A program made the translations under genes and the position numbers. DNA of 64,000 bases from Knoellia locipacati (GTDB lineage: Bacteria > Actinomycetota > Actinomycetes > Actinomycetales > Dermatophilaceae): positions 496,001 to 560,000 of the forward strand of contig NZ_BKBA01000003.1 of assembly GCF_007992835.1 (NCBI RefSeq). The letters run 5' to 3'. The number at the start of each line of letters is the position of its first letter. The first letter of the stretch is position 1. Positions 43,371 to 53,917 of the stretch are shown one piece after another. The notes beneath the pieces are model-generated. The model was given only the letters and a program-made list of their open reading frames with translations. It was not told the origin of the DNA and ran no database searches.

Positions 43371-44647
43371 GACCACGTGACTCCCAGCGCGTGTGCCGCC
43401 TCGACACCCGAGCGACACCCGTCCTCGTGGAACCCCCAGCCCCAGTGCGCCCCGGCGAACGCCGTGCGGGCCGTGGTGATCTCGTCGCGGCGGCGCTGGG
43501 CGCGGACCGCGGCGAGGTCGTGGATGGGGTGGGCGTAGTCCATGACCGCGACGACGGCGGCCGGGTCGATGAGCGCCGTCGCGTTGAGCGTGACGTAGAG
43601 GGGGTCGGCGGCCGGCAGCCCCATGAGCCGGGTCATGTCGTAGGTGACGACCGGCCCGGTCGTCCCGACGTCGTGTCCGGGGCGGGCGACCCGGTAGTTC
43701 CACGAGGCGCGGGCCCAGCGCGCCGACGGCAGCAGCGACTCGTCCCGGTGCAGCACGGTCTCGTTGCGCGAGTAGCGGAAGGCGCCGAGGACCTCCTTCT
43801 CGGCCGGGGTGGCGTCGACGAGCAGGGCGAGGGCGTCGTCGGCGTGGGTGGCGACGACGACGTGGTCGAAGCGCTCGGCGCCGGAGCGGGTCGTCACGGT
43901 GACTCCGTCGTCGTCGCGCTCGATCGCCAGGACGCCGTGCCCGCGGCGGACGTCGCCGAGGCGCTCGGCGAGGGCCTCGACGTAGGTCGCGGACCCGCCG
44001 ACCACCGTGCGCCACTGCGGCGAGCCGGTGACGCTGAGCATCCCGTGGTGCTCGAGGAACTGGAACAGGTAGCGCGCGGGGTAGTCCATCGCGTCGCCGC
44101 GACCGCTGGACCACACGCACGAGACGAGCGGGACGGCATACAGCTCGACGAAGCTGTCGGGGAAGGTGCGTGACGCGATGAACTCGCCGTAGGTCGTCTG
44201 GTCCTCGTCGTCGGTCGCGGCGAGGAACTGCGCCGCCTCGGCGTGGAAGCGGCGGACCGACCGCAGCATCGTGAGGAAGTCGCGCGAGAGGAGCTGGCGC
44301 GGGCGCGCGAGGAATCCGCTGATGCCGCGACCACCGGCGTACTGGAGCCCGGACGCGGGGTCGAGGATCGACATCGACATCTCGGTGTCGCGGACCTCGA
44401 TGCCGAGGTCGGCGAACAGCCTCTGGAGGTGCGGGTAGGTCCGGTCGTTGTGGACGATGAAGCCCGAGTCGACGCGGACCTCGCCGTCACCCGACGCGAT
44501 GGTGTGGGTGTGCGCGTGCCCGCCGAGCCGGTCGTCCGACTCGAAGAGGGTGACGCGGTGCTGCTGCGAGAGCACGTGCGCAGCGGTCAGTCCGGACACT
44601 CCGGAGCCGACGACGGCAGTGCGGGGTGCAGCGTCAGTCGAGGTCAT
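43367..44647 (-). CDS. FAD-dependent amine-oxidase-type oxidoreductase
   Basis: A 426-residue flavoprotein. AVVGSGVSGLTAAHVLS near residue 10 is the FAD-binding Rossmann loop; DRLGGHAHTHTIA and RVDSGFIVHNDRTYPHLQRL follow the pattern of desaturase/amine-oxidase relatives encoded beside DUF1365 and cfa genes; the C-terminal GWGFHEDGCRSGVEAAHALG closes the FAD site. By analogy with the Rhodobacter furan-fatty-acid genes it may desaturate a methylated acyl chain, which is inference. ATG 44647 is used; 44656 is possible. Confidence 0.85.
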   Translation of the reverse strand: MTSTDAAPRTAVVGSGVSGLTAAHVLSQQHRVTLFESDDRLGGHAHTHTIASGDGEVRVDSGFIVHNDRTYPHLQRLFADLGIEVRDTEMSMSILDPASGLQYAGGRGISGFLARPRQLLSRDFLTMLRSVRRFHAEAAQFLAATDDEDQTTYGEFIASRTFPDSFVELYAVPLVSCVWSSGRGDAMDYPARYLFQFLEHHGMLSVTGSPQWRTVVGGSATYVEALAERLGDVRRGHGVLAIERDDDGVTVTTRSGAERFDHVVVATHADDALALLVDATPAEKEVLGAFRYSRNETVLHRDESLLPSARWARASWNYRVARPGHDVGTTGPVVTYDMTRLMGLPAADPLYVTLNATALIDPAAVVAVMDYAHPIHDLAAVRAQRRRDEITTARTAFAGAHWGWGFHEDGCRSGVEAAHALGVTWS

Positions 44648-44674
44648 GCCGTCCATTCGTGGCCCGGGTGCGTT

Positions 44675-44713
44675 TGGATTGGGTCCATCTTCGCTGCCCG
44701 CAGACCCAATCCA
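44675..44713. promoter_or_regulatory. 11-bp perfect inverted repeat in the divergent lipid-cluster promoter
   Basis: TGGATTGGGTC (44675-44685) and its exact complement (44703-44713) are separated by 17 bp, placing the arms 28 bp apart. The repeat is centred in the 84-bp space between the FAD oxidoreductase and the second CFA-like gene, so one regulator could control both directions. Confidence 0.65.
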
Positions 44714-44731
44714 GACCAAAGGGGCCTCCGA

Positions 44732-46021
44732 ATGTCGACCGTGAGCACTTCGTCACCCGATCTCGCCCTGCGCATCGCCGACGCACTCGTTCCCCTCCTG
44801 CGTGGGCCGCTGCCCGTGGGGCTCCGGGTCTGGGACGGCTCACGGGCAGGGCCGGTGGAGGGGCCGGTCCTGGTCCTGCGCTCGCCCCGGGCGCTCCAGC
44901 GGCTCCTCTGGTCGCCGGGAGAGCTCGGAGCCGCGCAGGCCTACGTCACCGGCGAGCTCGACATCGAGGGCGATGTCGGCGAGGCGCTCGACGTCGCTCG
45001 GGCCGCCCTCTGGGCCCGTGGCGTGACCGGGCTCGACGTCGGCGCGCTCACCCGCACGGCCCCGAAGCTCGTGTCCCTCGCGCGCGAGCTCGGCGTGCTC
45101 GGTCGACCGCTCCCCGCGCCGGCCAGCCAGGCGCGTCTGCGCGGACGCCTGCACTCGCTCGGGCGCGACCGGTCGGCGATCAGCCACCACTACGACCTCT
45201 CCAACGCGTTCTACGAGCTGCTCCTCGACCCGCACATGGCCTACTCGTCGGCGTGGTTCGGCGACGACCCGTCCGTCGCGGGCCAGTCGCTCGAGTCCGC
45301 CCAGGCCGCCAAGCTCGACCTCGTCTGCCGCAAGGTCGGGCTGCGCGAGGGCTCGCGCTTCCTCGACGTCGGCTGCGGCTGGGGCTCTCTCTCCCTGTAT
45401 GCCGCGGAGCACTTCGGTGCCCGCGTCACCGGGGTGACCATCGCGGCGGAGCAGAAGAAGTTCATCGACCAGCGGGTCCGCGAGCGCGGGCTCGAGGACC
45501 TCGTCGAGATCCGGCTCCAGGACTACCGGGACGTCGACGACGGCCCCTACGACGCCGCCGCCTCGCTCGAGATGGGCGAGCACGTCGGGCAGGGCAACTA
45601 CCCGACCTACGTCTCCGTGCTCCGCGAGGCGGTCCGTCCCGGTGGCGCCGTCCTCATCCAGCAGATGTCCCGTCGCGGCCGGCACCCGGGCGGCGGTCCG
45701 TTCATCGAGTCCTTCATCGCCCCCGACATGCACATGCGGCCCGTCGGCGAGACCGTCGAGCTCATCGAGGCCGGTGGTCTCGAGGTGCGCGACGTGCACG
45801 CGATGCGTGAGCACTACGTCTGGACCGTCGACGCCTGGCTCGACACCTTCGAGAAGAACTGGGAGGCCGTCGTCGACCTCGTCGGCGAGGAGGTCGCCCG
45901 TGTCTGGCGCCTCTACCTCGTCGGCGGCGGGCAGGCGTTCCGCGACGGGCGGATGGGCGTGGACCAGATCCTCGCGCGCCGACCCGGCGGTCCGGCCCTG
46001 GCCCATGAGACGGTGCGCTGA
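44732..46021 (+). CDS. Cyclopropane-fatty-acid-synthase-like methyltransferase, copy 2
   Basis: A 429-residue relative of copy 1 with the same order of motifs: SHHYDLSNAFYELLLDPHMAY cut to its core HYDLSNAFYELL, FLDVGCGWGSLSLYAAEHFG (SAM site near residue 210), SLEMGEHVGQGNYP (catalytic acid region) and a C-terminal helix. It differs enough from copy 1 that the two may act on different double bonds or steps. The frame upstream of 44732 is a shadow of the FAD gene. It overlaps the DUF1295 gene by one base (TGATG). Confidence 0.88.
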   Translation: MSTVSTSSPDLALRIADALVPLLRGPLPVGLRVWDGSRAGPVEGPVLVLRSPRALQRLLWSPGELGAAQAYVTGELDIEGDVGEALDVARAALWARGVTGLDVGALTRTAPKLVSLARELGVLGRPLPAPASQARLRGRLHSLGRDRSAISHHYDLSNAFYELLLDPHMAYSSAWFGDDPSVAGQSLESAQAAKLDLVCRKVGLREGSRFLDVGCGWGSLSLYAAEHFGARVTGVTIAAEQKKFIDQRVRERGLEDLVEIRLQDYRDVDDGPYDAAASLEMGEHVGQGNYPTYVSVLREAVRPGGAVLIQQMSRRGRHPGGGPFIESFIAPDMHMRPVGETVELIEAGGLEVRDVHAMREHYVWTVDAWLDTFEKNWEAVVDLVGEEVARVWRLYLVGGGQAFRDGRMGVDQILARRPGGPALAHETVR

Positions 46022-46800
46022 TGCAGCGCTTCCTCGTCGTCACACTCCTCTCGCTGGCCGCGGCCGCGGTCGTCATGGGCGTCACCGCCCTCATCGCCCG
46101 ACGCCTCGGCAAGGTCAGCGTCGTCGACATCGCCTGGGGCCTCGTCTTCGTCGCCATCGCCTGGGTGTGCACCCTCGTGGGTGCGGGACCCCGGTCCCTG
46201 CTGCTCGCCGTCCTCGTGACGATCTGGGGCGGACGCCTCGCCTGGCACATCCGCCGGCGCGCGCTCGGAGCCGGCGAGGACCCTCGCTACGAGAAGCTCC
46301 TGTCCGCGGCGCCGCCCGAGAAGCGGTTCGCGTATGCCGTCCGCCGCGTCTTCGTCGTCCAAGCGCTCGCGGCATACCTCGTCTCCATGCCGCTCCAGGT
46401 GGCCGCAGCCGCGGACGCGAAGGCGCTCGGCTGGGTCGCCGCGCTCGGTCTCGTCGTCTTCGCCGTCGGGGTCGGCTTCGAGACCATCGGCGACGCTCAG
46501 CTGTCCCGGTTCAAGGCCGACACGGCCAACAAGGGCCGGATCATGGACCGCGGCCTGTGGGCGTGGACGCGGCACCCGAACTACTTCGGCGACAGCGCCG
46601 TCTGGTGGGGCCTGTGGGTCATCTCGGCCGAGGTGTGGCCGGCGGTGCTCACGGTGTTCTCGCCGGCGATCATGACCTACTTCCTCGCGTTCGCGACGGG
46701 TGCCCGGCTGCTCGAGTCCGAGATGGCCAAGCGCCCCGGCTACCCCGAGTACATGCAGCGCACGTCGATGTTCTTCCCGCTGCCGCCGAAGCGCTCCTGA
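46021..46800 (+). CDS. DUF1295 membrane protein (steroid 5-alpha-reductase-like fold)
   Basis: A 259-residue protein with about six to seven membrane helices. VSVVDIAWGLVFVAIAW at the N-terminus and the C-terminal TRHPNYFGDSAVWWGLW motif identify DUF1295, related to 3-oxo-5-alpha-steroid 4-dehydrogenase and methyltransferases of the ICMT fold. Its partner is the CFA-like enzyme directly upstream, so a reductase step on modified fatty acids is plausible. Two copies of the CGGCATAC octamer lie 40 bp apart in it. Confidence 0.88.
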   Translation: MQRFLVVTLLSLAAAAVVMGVTALIARRLGKVSVVDIAWGLVFVAIAWVCTLVGAGPRSLLLAVLVTIWGGRLAWHIRRRALGAGEDPRYEKLLSAAPPEKRFAYAVRRVFVVQALAAYLVSMPLQVAAAADAKALGWVAALGLVVFAVGVGFETIGDAQLSRFKADTANKGRIMDRGLWAWTRHPNYFGDSAVWWGLWVISAEVWPAVLTVFSPAIMTYFLAFATGARLLESEMAKRPGYPEYMQRTSMFFPLPPKRS

Positions 46801-46930
46801 CCGGCTCCCTGCGAGGTTTCCGCTGCTCAGCGGCTCTGTTTGAGCAGGCGCCTAGCCGTTCTGGGTGGCGGATTGTCATGACCTTCGAGATGAGGGCAAA
46901 CCCTCACGTCTTCGAAGGAGAGTGATCCGA

Positions 46931-47443
46931 ATGGACCCGATCTGGTGGTGGGTCATCGCAGCAGTCGTGCTGATCGCACTGGTGCTGCTGCTCGTCCCGC
47001 AGATGCGGAGGCGTCAGGAGGAGTCTCGGCGCCAGCAGGCCGCCGAGGTGCGCGAAGAGGCGCAGGAGCACTCCCACGTCGTGGGTGAACGCGAGGCGCA
47101 CGCCGCCCAGGCCGAGGCCGAGGCACGGGCGGAGGCCGAGCAGAAGCTCGCCGAGGCCGAGAAGCTCGAGACCGAGGGTGCTCGCCGCGGGGAGACCGTG
47201 GCCGCGGCCCGCTCCGAGTACGAGGCCAAGGTGCAGCGCGCCGACGAGATCGACCCGGACGTCGACCTCGACGCCGACGGCCGGCGTGACGGTGACGTCG
47301 TCGCCGACGGCGACCGCCGTGGCCACGACGTCGACGGTGACGGCCTCCGGGACCGTGACGGCCTCGGCGACGGCGACGGCCGGCTCGACCGCGACGACCT
47401 CCCTGGTCGCCACGAGCGGGACGACGTCCGCCGCGACGTCTGA
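46931..47443 (+). CDS. Membrane-anchored coiled-coil protein with Asp/Gly-rich tail
   Basis: A 170-residue protein. Residues 3-23 are one transmembrane helix after MDPIWWW; residues 25-100 are a charged Ala/Glu/Arg coiled coil; residues 105-165 are a low-complexity repeat of Asp, Gly and Arg with DxDxDG units (DVDLDADG, DVDGDG, DGDG) that resemble calcium-binding thrombospondin type-3 or dockerin loops. A strong GAAGGAGAG site precedes the ATG. Function unknown; a possible envelope or stress role is only a guess. Confidence 0.72.
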   Translation: MDPIWWWVIAAVVLIALVLLLVPQMRRRQEESRRQQAAEVREEAQEHSHVVGEREAHAAQAEAEARAEAEQKLAEAEKLETEGARRGETVAAARSEYEAKVQRADEIDPDVDLDADGRRDGDVVADGDRRGHDVDGDGLRDRDGLGDGDGRLDRDDLPGRHERDDVRRDV

Positions 47444-47465
47444 CCCCTCGACCGACCGACCGACC

Positions 47466-47499
47466 GACACCCCGCATGCCGTGAGGCGTGCGGGGTGTC
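47466..47499. terminator. Bidirectional hairpin terminator
   Basis: GACACCCCGCATGCC (47466-47480) pairs with GGCGTGCGGGGTGTC (47485-47499) with one wobble pair and a 4-nt loop, between the convergent 46931 and 47527 genes. Confidence 0.75.
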
Positions 47500-47526
47500 G
47501 TGCGTGCGGCGCCGGGAATCCCGGGG

Positions 47527-48786
47527 TCAGGCGGCGACGGAGGCGACGGCGTGGATGACGATGCCCGCGAGCGCGCCGACGATGGTGCCGTTGATCCGGA
47601 TGAACTGGAGGTCGCGGCCGACGTGCAGCTCGATCCGCTCGGCCGCCTCTCGCCCGTCCCACTGCTCGACAGTCACCGAGATGACCTCGGCGAGCTCGGA
47701 GCCGTAGGTGTTGACGAAGAACGACACCGCCTCACCGATGTGGCCCTCGAGCCGTGAGCGCCACGGCTCGTCCTCGACGAGGTGACGACCGAGGTGCTCG
47801 AGGAGCTCGTCGCCGCGGACGTGGAAGTAGGACTCGGGGTCATCCATCGCCGTCTCGAGCGCGGCGGTGAAGGAGCGCCAGAGCCCGACGGCCGTGTCGG
47901 GGACCTGGGGGTGCAGGAGCAGGCGCTCCTTGAGCGCCTCCGCCCGCTCCATGACCTCGGGGTCGGACTGGAGGTCGTGCGCCAGCCGGACGAGCAGGTC
48001 GTCGAGGGCGACCCGGGCGGGGTGCTCCGGGGTCTCGCGGATGTCGCGCAACCAGCCGAGCACCTGCTGGTAGCTCCAGCCGATGACCTTGTCGTCTACC
48101 CACGGTGGGGACCACCACGGTGCGCGCTCGCCGATGACCGACGCGAACGTCCCCGGGCTGTCACGCAGCCAGTCGTGCAGCTGCTCGAGCCCGAGGTCGA
48201 CGAGCCCGTGGTGGGTCCGCTCGTCGACGACTCCCTCGAGCAGCGATCCGGCGATCGGGCTGATCGGCTCCGTGGCCAGCCGGGGCAGGAGGAAGTCCTC
48301 GATGACCTCGCGCACGTCCTCGTCGGACAGCCGCGCGAGGCCCGCCCGGGAGACGCGCACGACCTCGGTCATGACCCGCCGGCGATGCGCCGGGGCGGAA
48401 AGCCACGTGCCCAGCCGCTCCCCGACGTGCGCTGCGGCGAGGCGTTCGCGCGCGATCTCGTCGGTGAGGAAGTTCTCGGTGACGAAGTCCTGGAGGTTGC
48501 GCCCGATCTCGTTCTTGCGCTTGGGGATGATCGCCGTGTGCGGCACCGGTAGCCCCAAGGGGTGACGGAACAGCGCCGTCACGGCGAACCAGTCGGCGAG
48601 CGCGCCCACCATCGCCGCCTCCGCACCCGCGTTGACGTAGCCCAGCCAGCCGGTCTCGTGACGGAGGGTGACGGCATACACGACCGCCGCGAGGACGAGC
48701 AGGGCCAGCGCGACGGCGCGCATGCGGCGCAGACCCACGCGGCGCTCGGCGTCGGCCGGTGACGGGGCAAGGAGACTCACGGGCAC
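47527..48786 (-). CDS. DUF445 family membrane protein
   Basis: A 419-residue DUF445 (YjiN/YheB-like) protein. Two membrane helices lie near the N-terminus (residues 22-40 and around GAEAAMVGALADWFAVTALF, a family hallmark), followed by HTAIIPKRKNEIGRNLQDF, and the last helix is at the C-terminus around FIRINGTIVGALAGIVIHAV. The long middle part is helical and soluble. Function unknown. GTG 48786 is taken; GTG 48780 is equally possible. Confidence 0.88.
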   Translation of the reverse strand: MPVSLLAPSPADAERRVGLRRMRAVALALLVLAAVVYAVTLRHETGWLGYVNAGAEAAMVGALADWFAVTALFRHPLGLPVPHTAIIPKRKNEIGRNLQDFVTENFLTDEIARERLAAAHVGERLGTWLSAPAHRRRVMTEVVRVSRAGLARLSDEDVREVIEDFLLPRLATEPISPIAGSLLEGVVDERTHHGLVDLGLEQLHDWLRDSPGTFASVIGERAPWWSPPWVDDKVIGWSYQQVLGWLRDIRETPEHPARVALDDLLVRLAHDLQSDPEVMERAEALKERLLLHPQVPDTAVGLWRSFTAALETAMDDPESYFHVRGDELLEHLGRHLVEDEPWRSRLEGHIGEAVSFFVNTYGSELAEVISVTVEQWDGREAAERIELHVGRDLQFIRINGTIVGALAGIVIHAVASVAA

Positions 48787-48808
48787 GATCCTGCTACACG
48801 GGGCCTCC

Positions 48809-51222
<2,414 letters not shown>

Positions 51223-51225
51223 GCC

Positions 51226-52425
51226 ATGACGTACGACGTGGTCGCTGTCCGAGAGCTCTTCCCCGCGCTGCGTGAGGGCGCGGCCCACTTCGACGGGCCC
51301 GGTGGCTCGCAGACCCCGACCCCGGTCGCGGAGGCCGTGCGCGACACGCTCCTCTCCGCCATCTCGAACCGCGGCGACGTCACGCCGAGCGAGCGACGGG
51401 CCGAGGGCGTCGTCGCCGAGGCGCGGGCCGCGATGGCCGACCTGCTCGGCGCCGACCCCCGCGGGATCGTCTTCGGGCGGAGCGCGACGGCGCTGACCTA
51501 CGACCTGTCGCGGGCGCTGGCGAAGACCTGGCAGCCGGGTGACGAGATCGTCGTGACGCGGCTCGACCACGACTCCAACATCCGGCCGTGGGTGCAGGCG
51601 GCCGAGTCCGTCGGCGCCGTCGTGAAGTGGGCCGACTTCGAGCCGGACACGGGCGAGATGCACTCGGACGCGGTGACGTCGCTCCTCACCGACCGCACCC
51701 GGCTCGTCGCGACCACGGCCGCCTCCAACCTCATCGGGACCAAGCCGCCGGTGTGCAAGGTCGCCCGCGCCGTGCACGAGGTCGGCGCCCTGCACTGGGT
51801 CGACGGTGTGCACGCCACGGCTCACGCGTCGGTCGACCTCGGGGAGCTGGGGGTGGACTTCTGGACCTGCTCGCCCTACAAGTTCCTCGGGCCGCACATC
51901 GGGGTGCTCGCGGCTGCGCCGGAGCTGCTCGAGACGCTCACGATGGACAAGCTGCTGCCGTCGAGCAACGCTGTGCCCGAACGCTTCGAGCTCGGCACGC
52001 TGCCCTACGAGCTGCTCGCCGGCACCACCGCCGCGGTCGACGTCCTCGCCACGCTCGACCCGTCGGCGACGGGCTCCCGCCGTGAGCGCATCCTTGCCGG
52101 GTTCGAGGCGCTCGAGGAGCACGAGCACCGTCTCCTCTCGCGTCTCGAGGACGGACTTCGCGGTATGCCGTCCGTCCGCCTCTTCTCGAACGCGCGCAAG
52201 CGCACACCCACCCTGCTCTTCACCGTCGAGGGGATGACGCCGCAGCAGGTGCGGCGCGCCCTGGCCGAGGGCGGGGTCAACGCGCCGGCGTCGCACTTCT
52301 ATGCGATCGAGGCGTCACGCCACCTCGGCCTCGGCGACGAGGGCGGGGTGCGGGTCGGGCTGGCGCCGTACACGAACGACGAGGACATCGACCGCCTCCT
52401 CGCCGGAGTCGCCGCCCTGGTCTGA
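51226..52425 (+). CDS. Class V aminotransferase, cysteine-desulfurase-like but lacking the catalytic Cys
   Basis: A 399-residue PLP enzyme. PGGSQTPTPVAEAV near residue 25, LDHDSNIRPW near 110, HWVDGVHATAHASVDLGELG near 190 and CSPYKFLGPHIGVL with PLP-binding Lys219 define a SufS-like subgroup. The C-terminal region where SufS has its catalytic Cys reads NAPASHFYAIEASRHLGLGD, with no cysteine. It is therefore probably not a sulfur donor for Fe-S clusters; another PLP reaction is likely. It is followed by the second hairpin-family repeat. Confidence 0.85.
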   Translation: MTYDVVAVRELFPALREGAAHFDGPGGSQTPTPVAEAVRDTLLSAISNRGDVTPSERRAEGVVAEARAAMADLLGADPRGIVFGRSATALTYDLSRALAKTWQPGDEIVVTRLDHDSNIRPWVQAAESVGAVVKWADFEPDTGEMHSDAVTSLLTDRTRLVATTAASNLIGTKPPVCKVARAVHEVGALHWVDGVHATAHASVDLGELGVDFWTCSPYKFLGPHIGVLAAAPELLETLTMDKLLPSSNAVPERFELGTLPYELLAGTTAAVDVLATLDPSATGSRRERILAGFEALEEHEHRLLSRLEDGLRGMPSVRLFSNARKRTPTLLFTVEGMTPQQVRRALAEGGVNAPASHFYAIEASRHLGLGDEGGVRVGLAPYTNDEDIDRLLAGVAALV

Positions 52426-52453
52426 CACGCCGCCCCACCCGCTCCCCGTGACG

Positions 52454-52527
52454 AACTCACCAATTCCTCCCCGTTGCCACATGACTGGCGTCCAGCTCGT
52501 GTGGCGGAGGGGAGGAATTGGTGAGTT
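52454..52527. repeat. Inverted repeat of the AACTCRCCAATTCC hairpin family, copy 2; likely bidirectional terminator
   Basis: Arms 52454-52480 and 52501-52527 pair over 27 bp with three mismatches. Compared with copy 1 the stem base pair C-G at the fifth-sixth position has become A-T (AACTCGCC to AACTCACC with GGCGAGTT to GGTGAGTT), a compensatory change. It lies between two convergent genes. Confidence 0.75.
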
Positions 52528-52536
52528 GACCCCGGG

Positions 52537-53868
52537 TCAGGTGCGGCGTTCGACGAACCCGCCGGTCCTGATGTCGGCGATCGACGCGGCTCCGGTGAGA
52601 CCCATCGTGAGGTCGAGCTCGGCGACGACGTCCTCGACGACGGCCTGCACCCCGTCGGCGCCGTCGAGCGCGAGCCCGTAGATGTGCGGACGCCCGAGCA
52701 GCGTGGCGTCGGCGCCGAGCGCGAGGGCGACGAACACGTCGGCCCCCGACCGGACGCCGCTGTCGAGGAGCACAGTCGGCTCCGGCCCGAGCCGCTCACG
52801 GATCGCCACGAGGGCGTCGAGCGAGGCGATCGAGCGGTCGACCTGGCGCCCGCCGTGGTTCGACACGATGATGCCGTCGATGCCCGAGTCGAGGGCCCGC
52901 TGCGCGTCGTCCGGGTGGAGGATTCCCTTGAGCAGCACCGGAAGTCGCGTCCGGCTGCGCAGCGTCTCGATGTGCCCCCACGACAGGCCGGGGTTCGAGT
53001 AGATGTCGAGGAAGGTCTCGACCGCCGCTCGCGGCTCGGGTGAGCGCAGGTTGTCGCGGGTGCCACCGGGGTGGCGGCGGGCCTGCCGCACGAGGGTGCG
53101 CGCACCGCTCGCCGCGGCGACGACCTTCTCAGCACCCTTGGTCCCGGCCAGCGGCGAAGGTCCGTCACCCGCGGCCGCGACCCGCTCTCGCACGATCTCC
53201 ATGAACCGCGGGTCCGAGGTGTACTGCGCGATGCCGATGCCCTGGGTGAACGGCAGCGACCCGAGGTCGAGGTCGCGCGTGCGCCAGCCGAGCATCGTCG
53301 TGTCGAGCGTGACGACGAGTGCCTTCGCCCCGGCGGCCTCTGCCCGTCCGATGAGCGAGTCGACGAGGTCCTCGTCGACCGACCAGTAGAGCTGGTACCA
53401 CCACGACACATCGCCCATCGCCCGTGCGGTCTCCTCCATCGGGACACAGCCTTGGGTCGAGAAGACGTATGCCGTCCCCGCTGCCGCCGCTCCCCGCGCG
53501 ATGGACTCGTCGGACCGGGGTGCGACGAGGTCGGCGGCTCCGACCGGGGCGAGAATGACGGGCGTGGCCAGCGGGGTCCCGAGGATCTCGGTGCCCAGGT
53601 CCCTCGTGGTGGTGCCGTGGAGCATCCGTGGCACGACCTGCCACCGGTCGAAGGCGTCCCGGTTGGCCCGCACGGTCGCCCCGGCGCCCGCTCCGCCCGC
53701 GACGTAGGCCCATGCCTTCGGGCTCATCTCCTTGCGGGCCCGGGCCTCGAGCTCGTCCGGATGGGTCGGCACGCGCGGCGCCTGGCCGAGCGTTCCCCGG
53801 CGGTAGATCGCGCTCTGGCGCGCGCGCCCGGGTCCGGTCGTCGGCTCTGACGGCGTCTGCTCACTCAC
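52537..53868 (-). CDS. FMN-dependent alpha-hydroxy-acid oxidase (lactate oxidase/monooxygenase-like)
   Basis: A 443-residue flavoenzyme of the glycolate/lactate oxidase family. AWAYVAGGAGAGATVRANRD near residue 40, TPVILAPVGAADLVAPRSDE near 95, the substrate Tyr in WWYQLYW, and catalytic HGGRQVDRSIASLDAL near 320 with Arg-Gly-Ala FMN contacts are all present. It oxidises an L-2-hydroxy acid to the 2-oxo acid. Length (about 440) is longer than simple oxidases and nearer to lactate 2-monooxygenases. GTG 53868 starts the coding match; upstream sequence is antisense to the PHP gene. Confidence 0.85.
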   Translation of the reverse strand: MSEQTPSEPTTGPGRARQSAIYRRGTLGQAPRVPTHPDELEARARKEMSPKAWAYVAGGAGAGATVRANRDAFDRWQVVPRMLHGTTTRDLGTEILGTPLATPVILAPVGAADLVAPRSDESIARGAAAAGTAYVFSTQGCVPMEETARAMGDVSWWYQLYWSVDEDLVDSLIGRAEAAGAKALVVTLDTTMLGWRTRDLDLGSLPFTQGIGIAQYTSDPRFMEIVRERVAAAGDGPSPLAGTKGAEKVVAAASGARTLVRQARRHPGGTRDNLRSPEPRAAVETFLDIYSNPGLSWGHIETLRSRTRLPVLLKGILHPDDAQRALDSGIDGIIVSNHGGRQVDRSIASLDALVAIRERLGPEPTVLLDSGVRSGADVFVALALGADATLLGRPHIYGLALDGADGVQAVVEDVVAELDLTMGLTGAASIADIRTGGFVERRT

Positions 53869-53917
53869 CCGCGCCACGCTAGCGGCGGTCGTCGGAGGTG
53901 TGGGCGAGGATGGGGCC

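Noticed and set aside
46800-46930. A sigma-B/SigF-type promoter (GTTT...GGGT) before the coiled-coil gene
   Set aside because: The spacing of about 21 bp is too long for the GTTT-N14-15-GGGTAT consensus.
47280-47400. Tandem repeat or microsatellite in the Asp-rich region
   Set aside because: The GACGGC-like units are irregular and stay in frame as Asp-Gly codons, so they are described as a protein tail instead.
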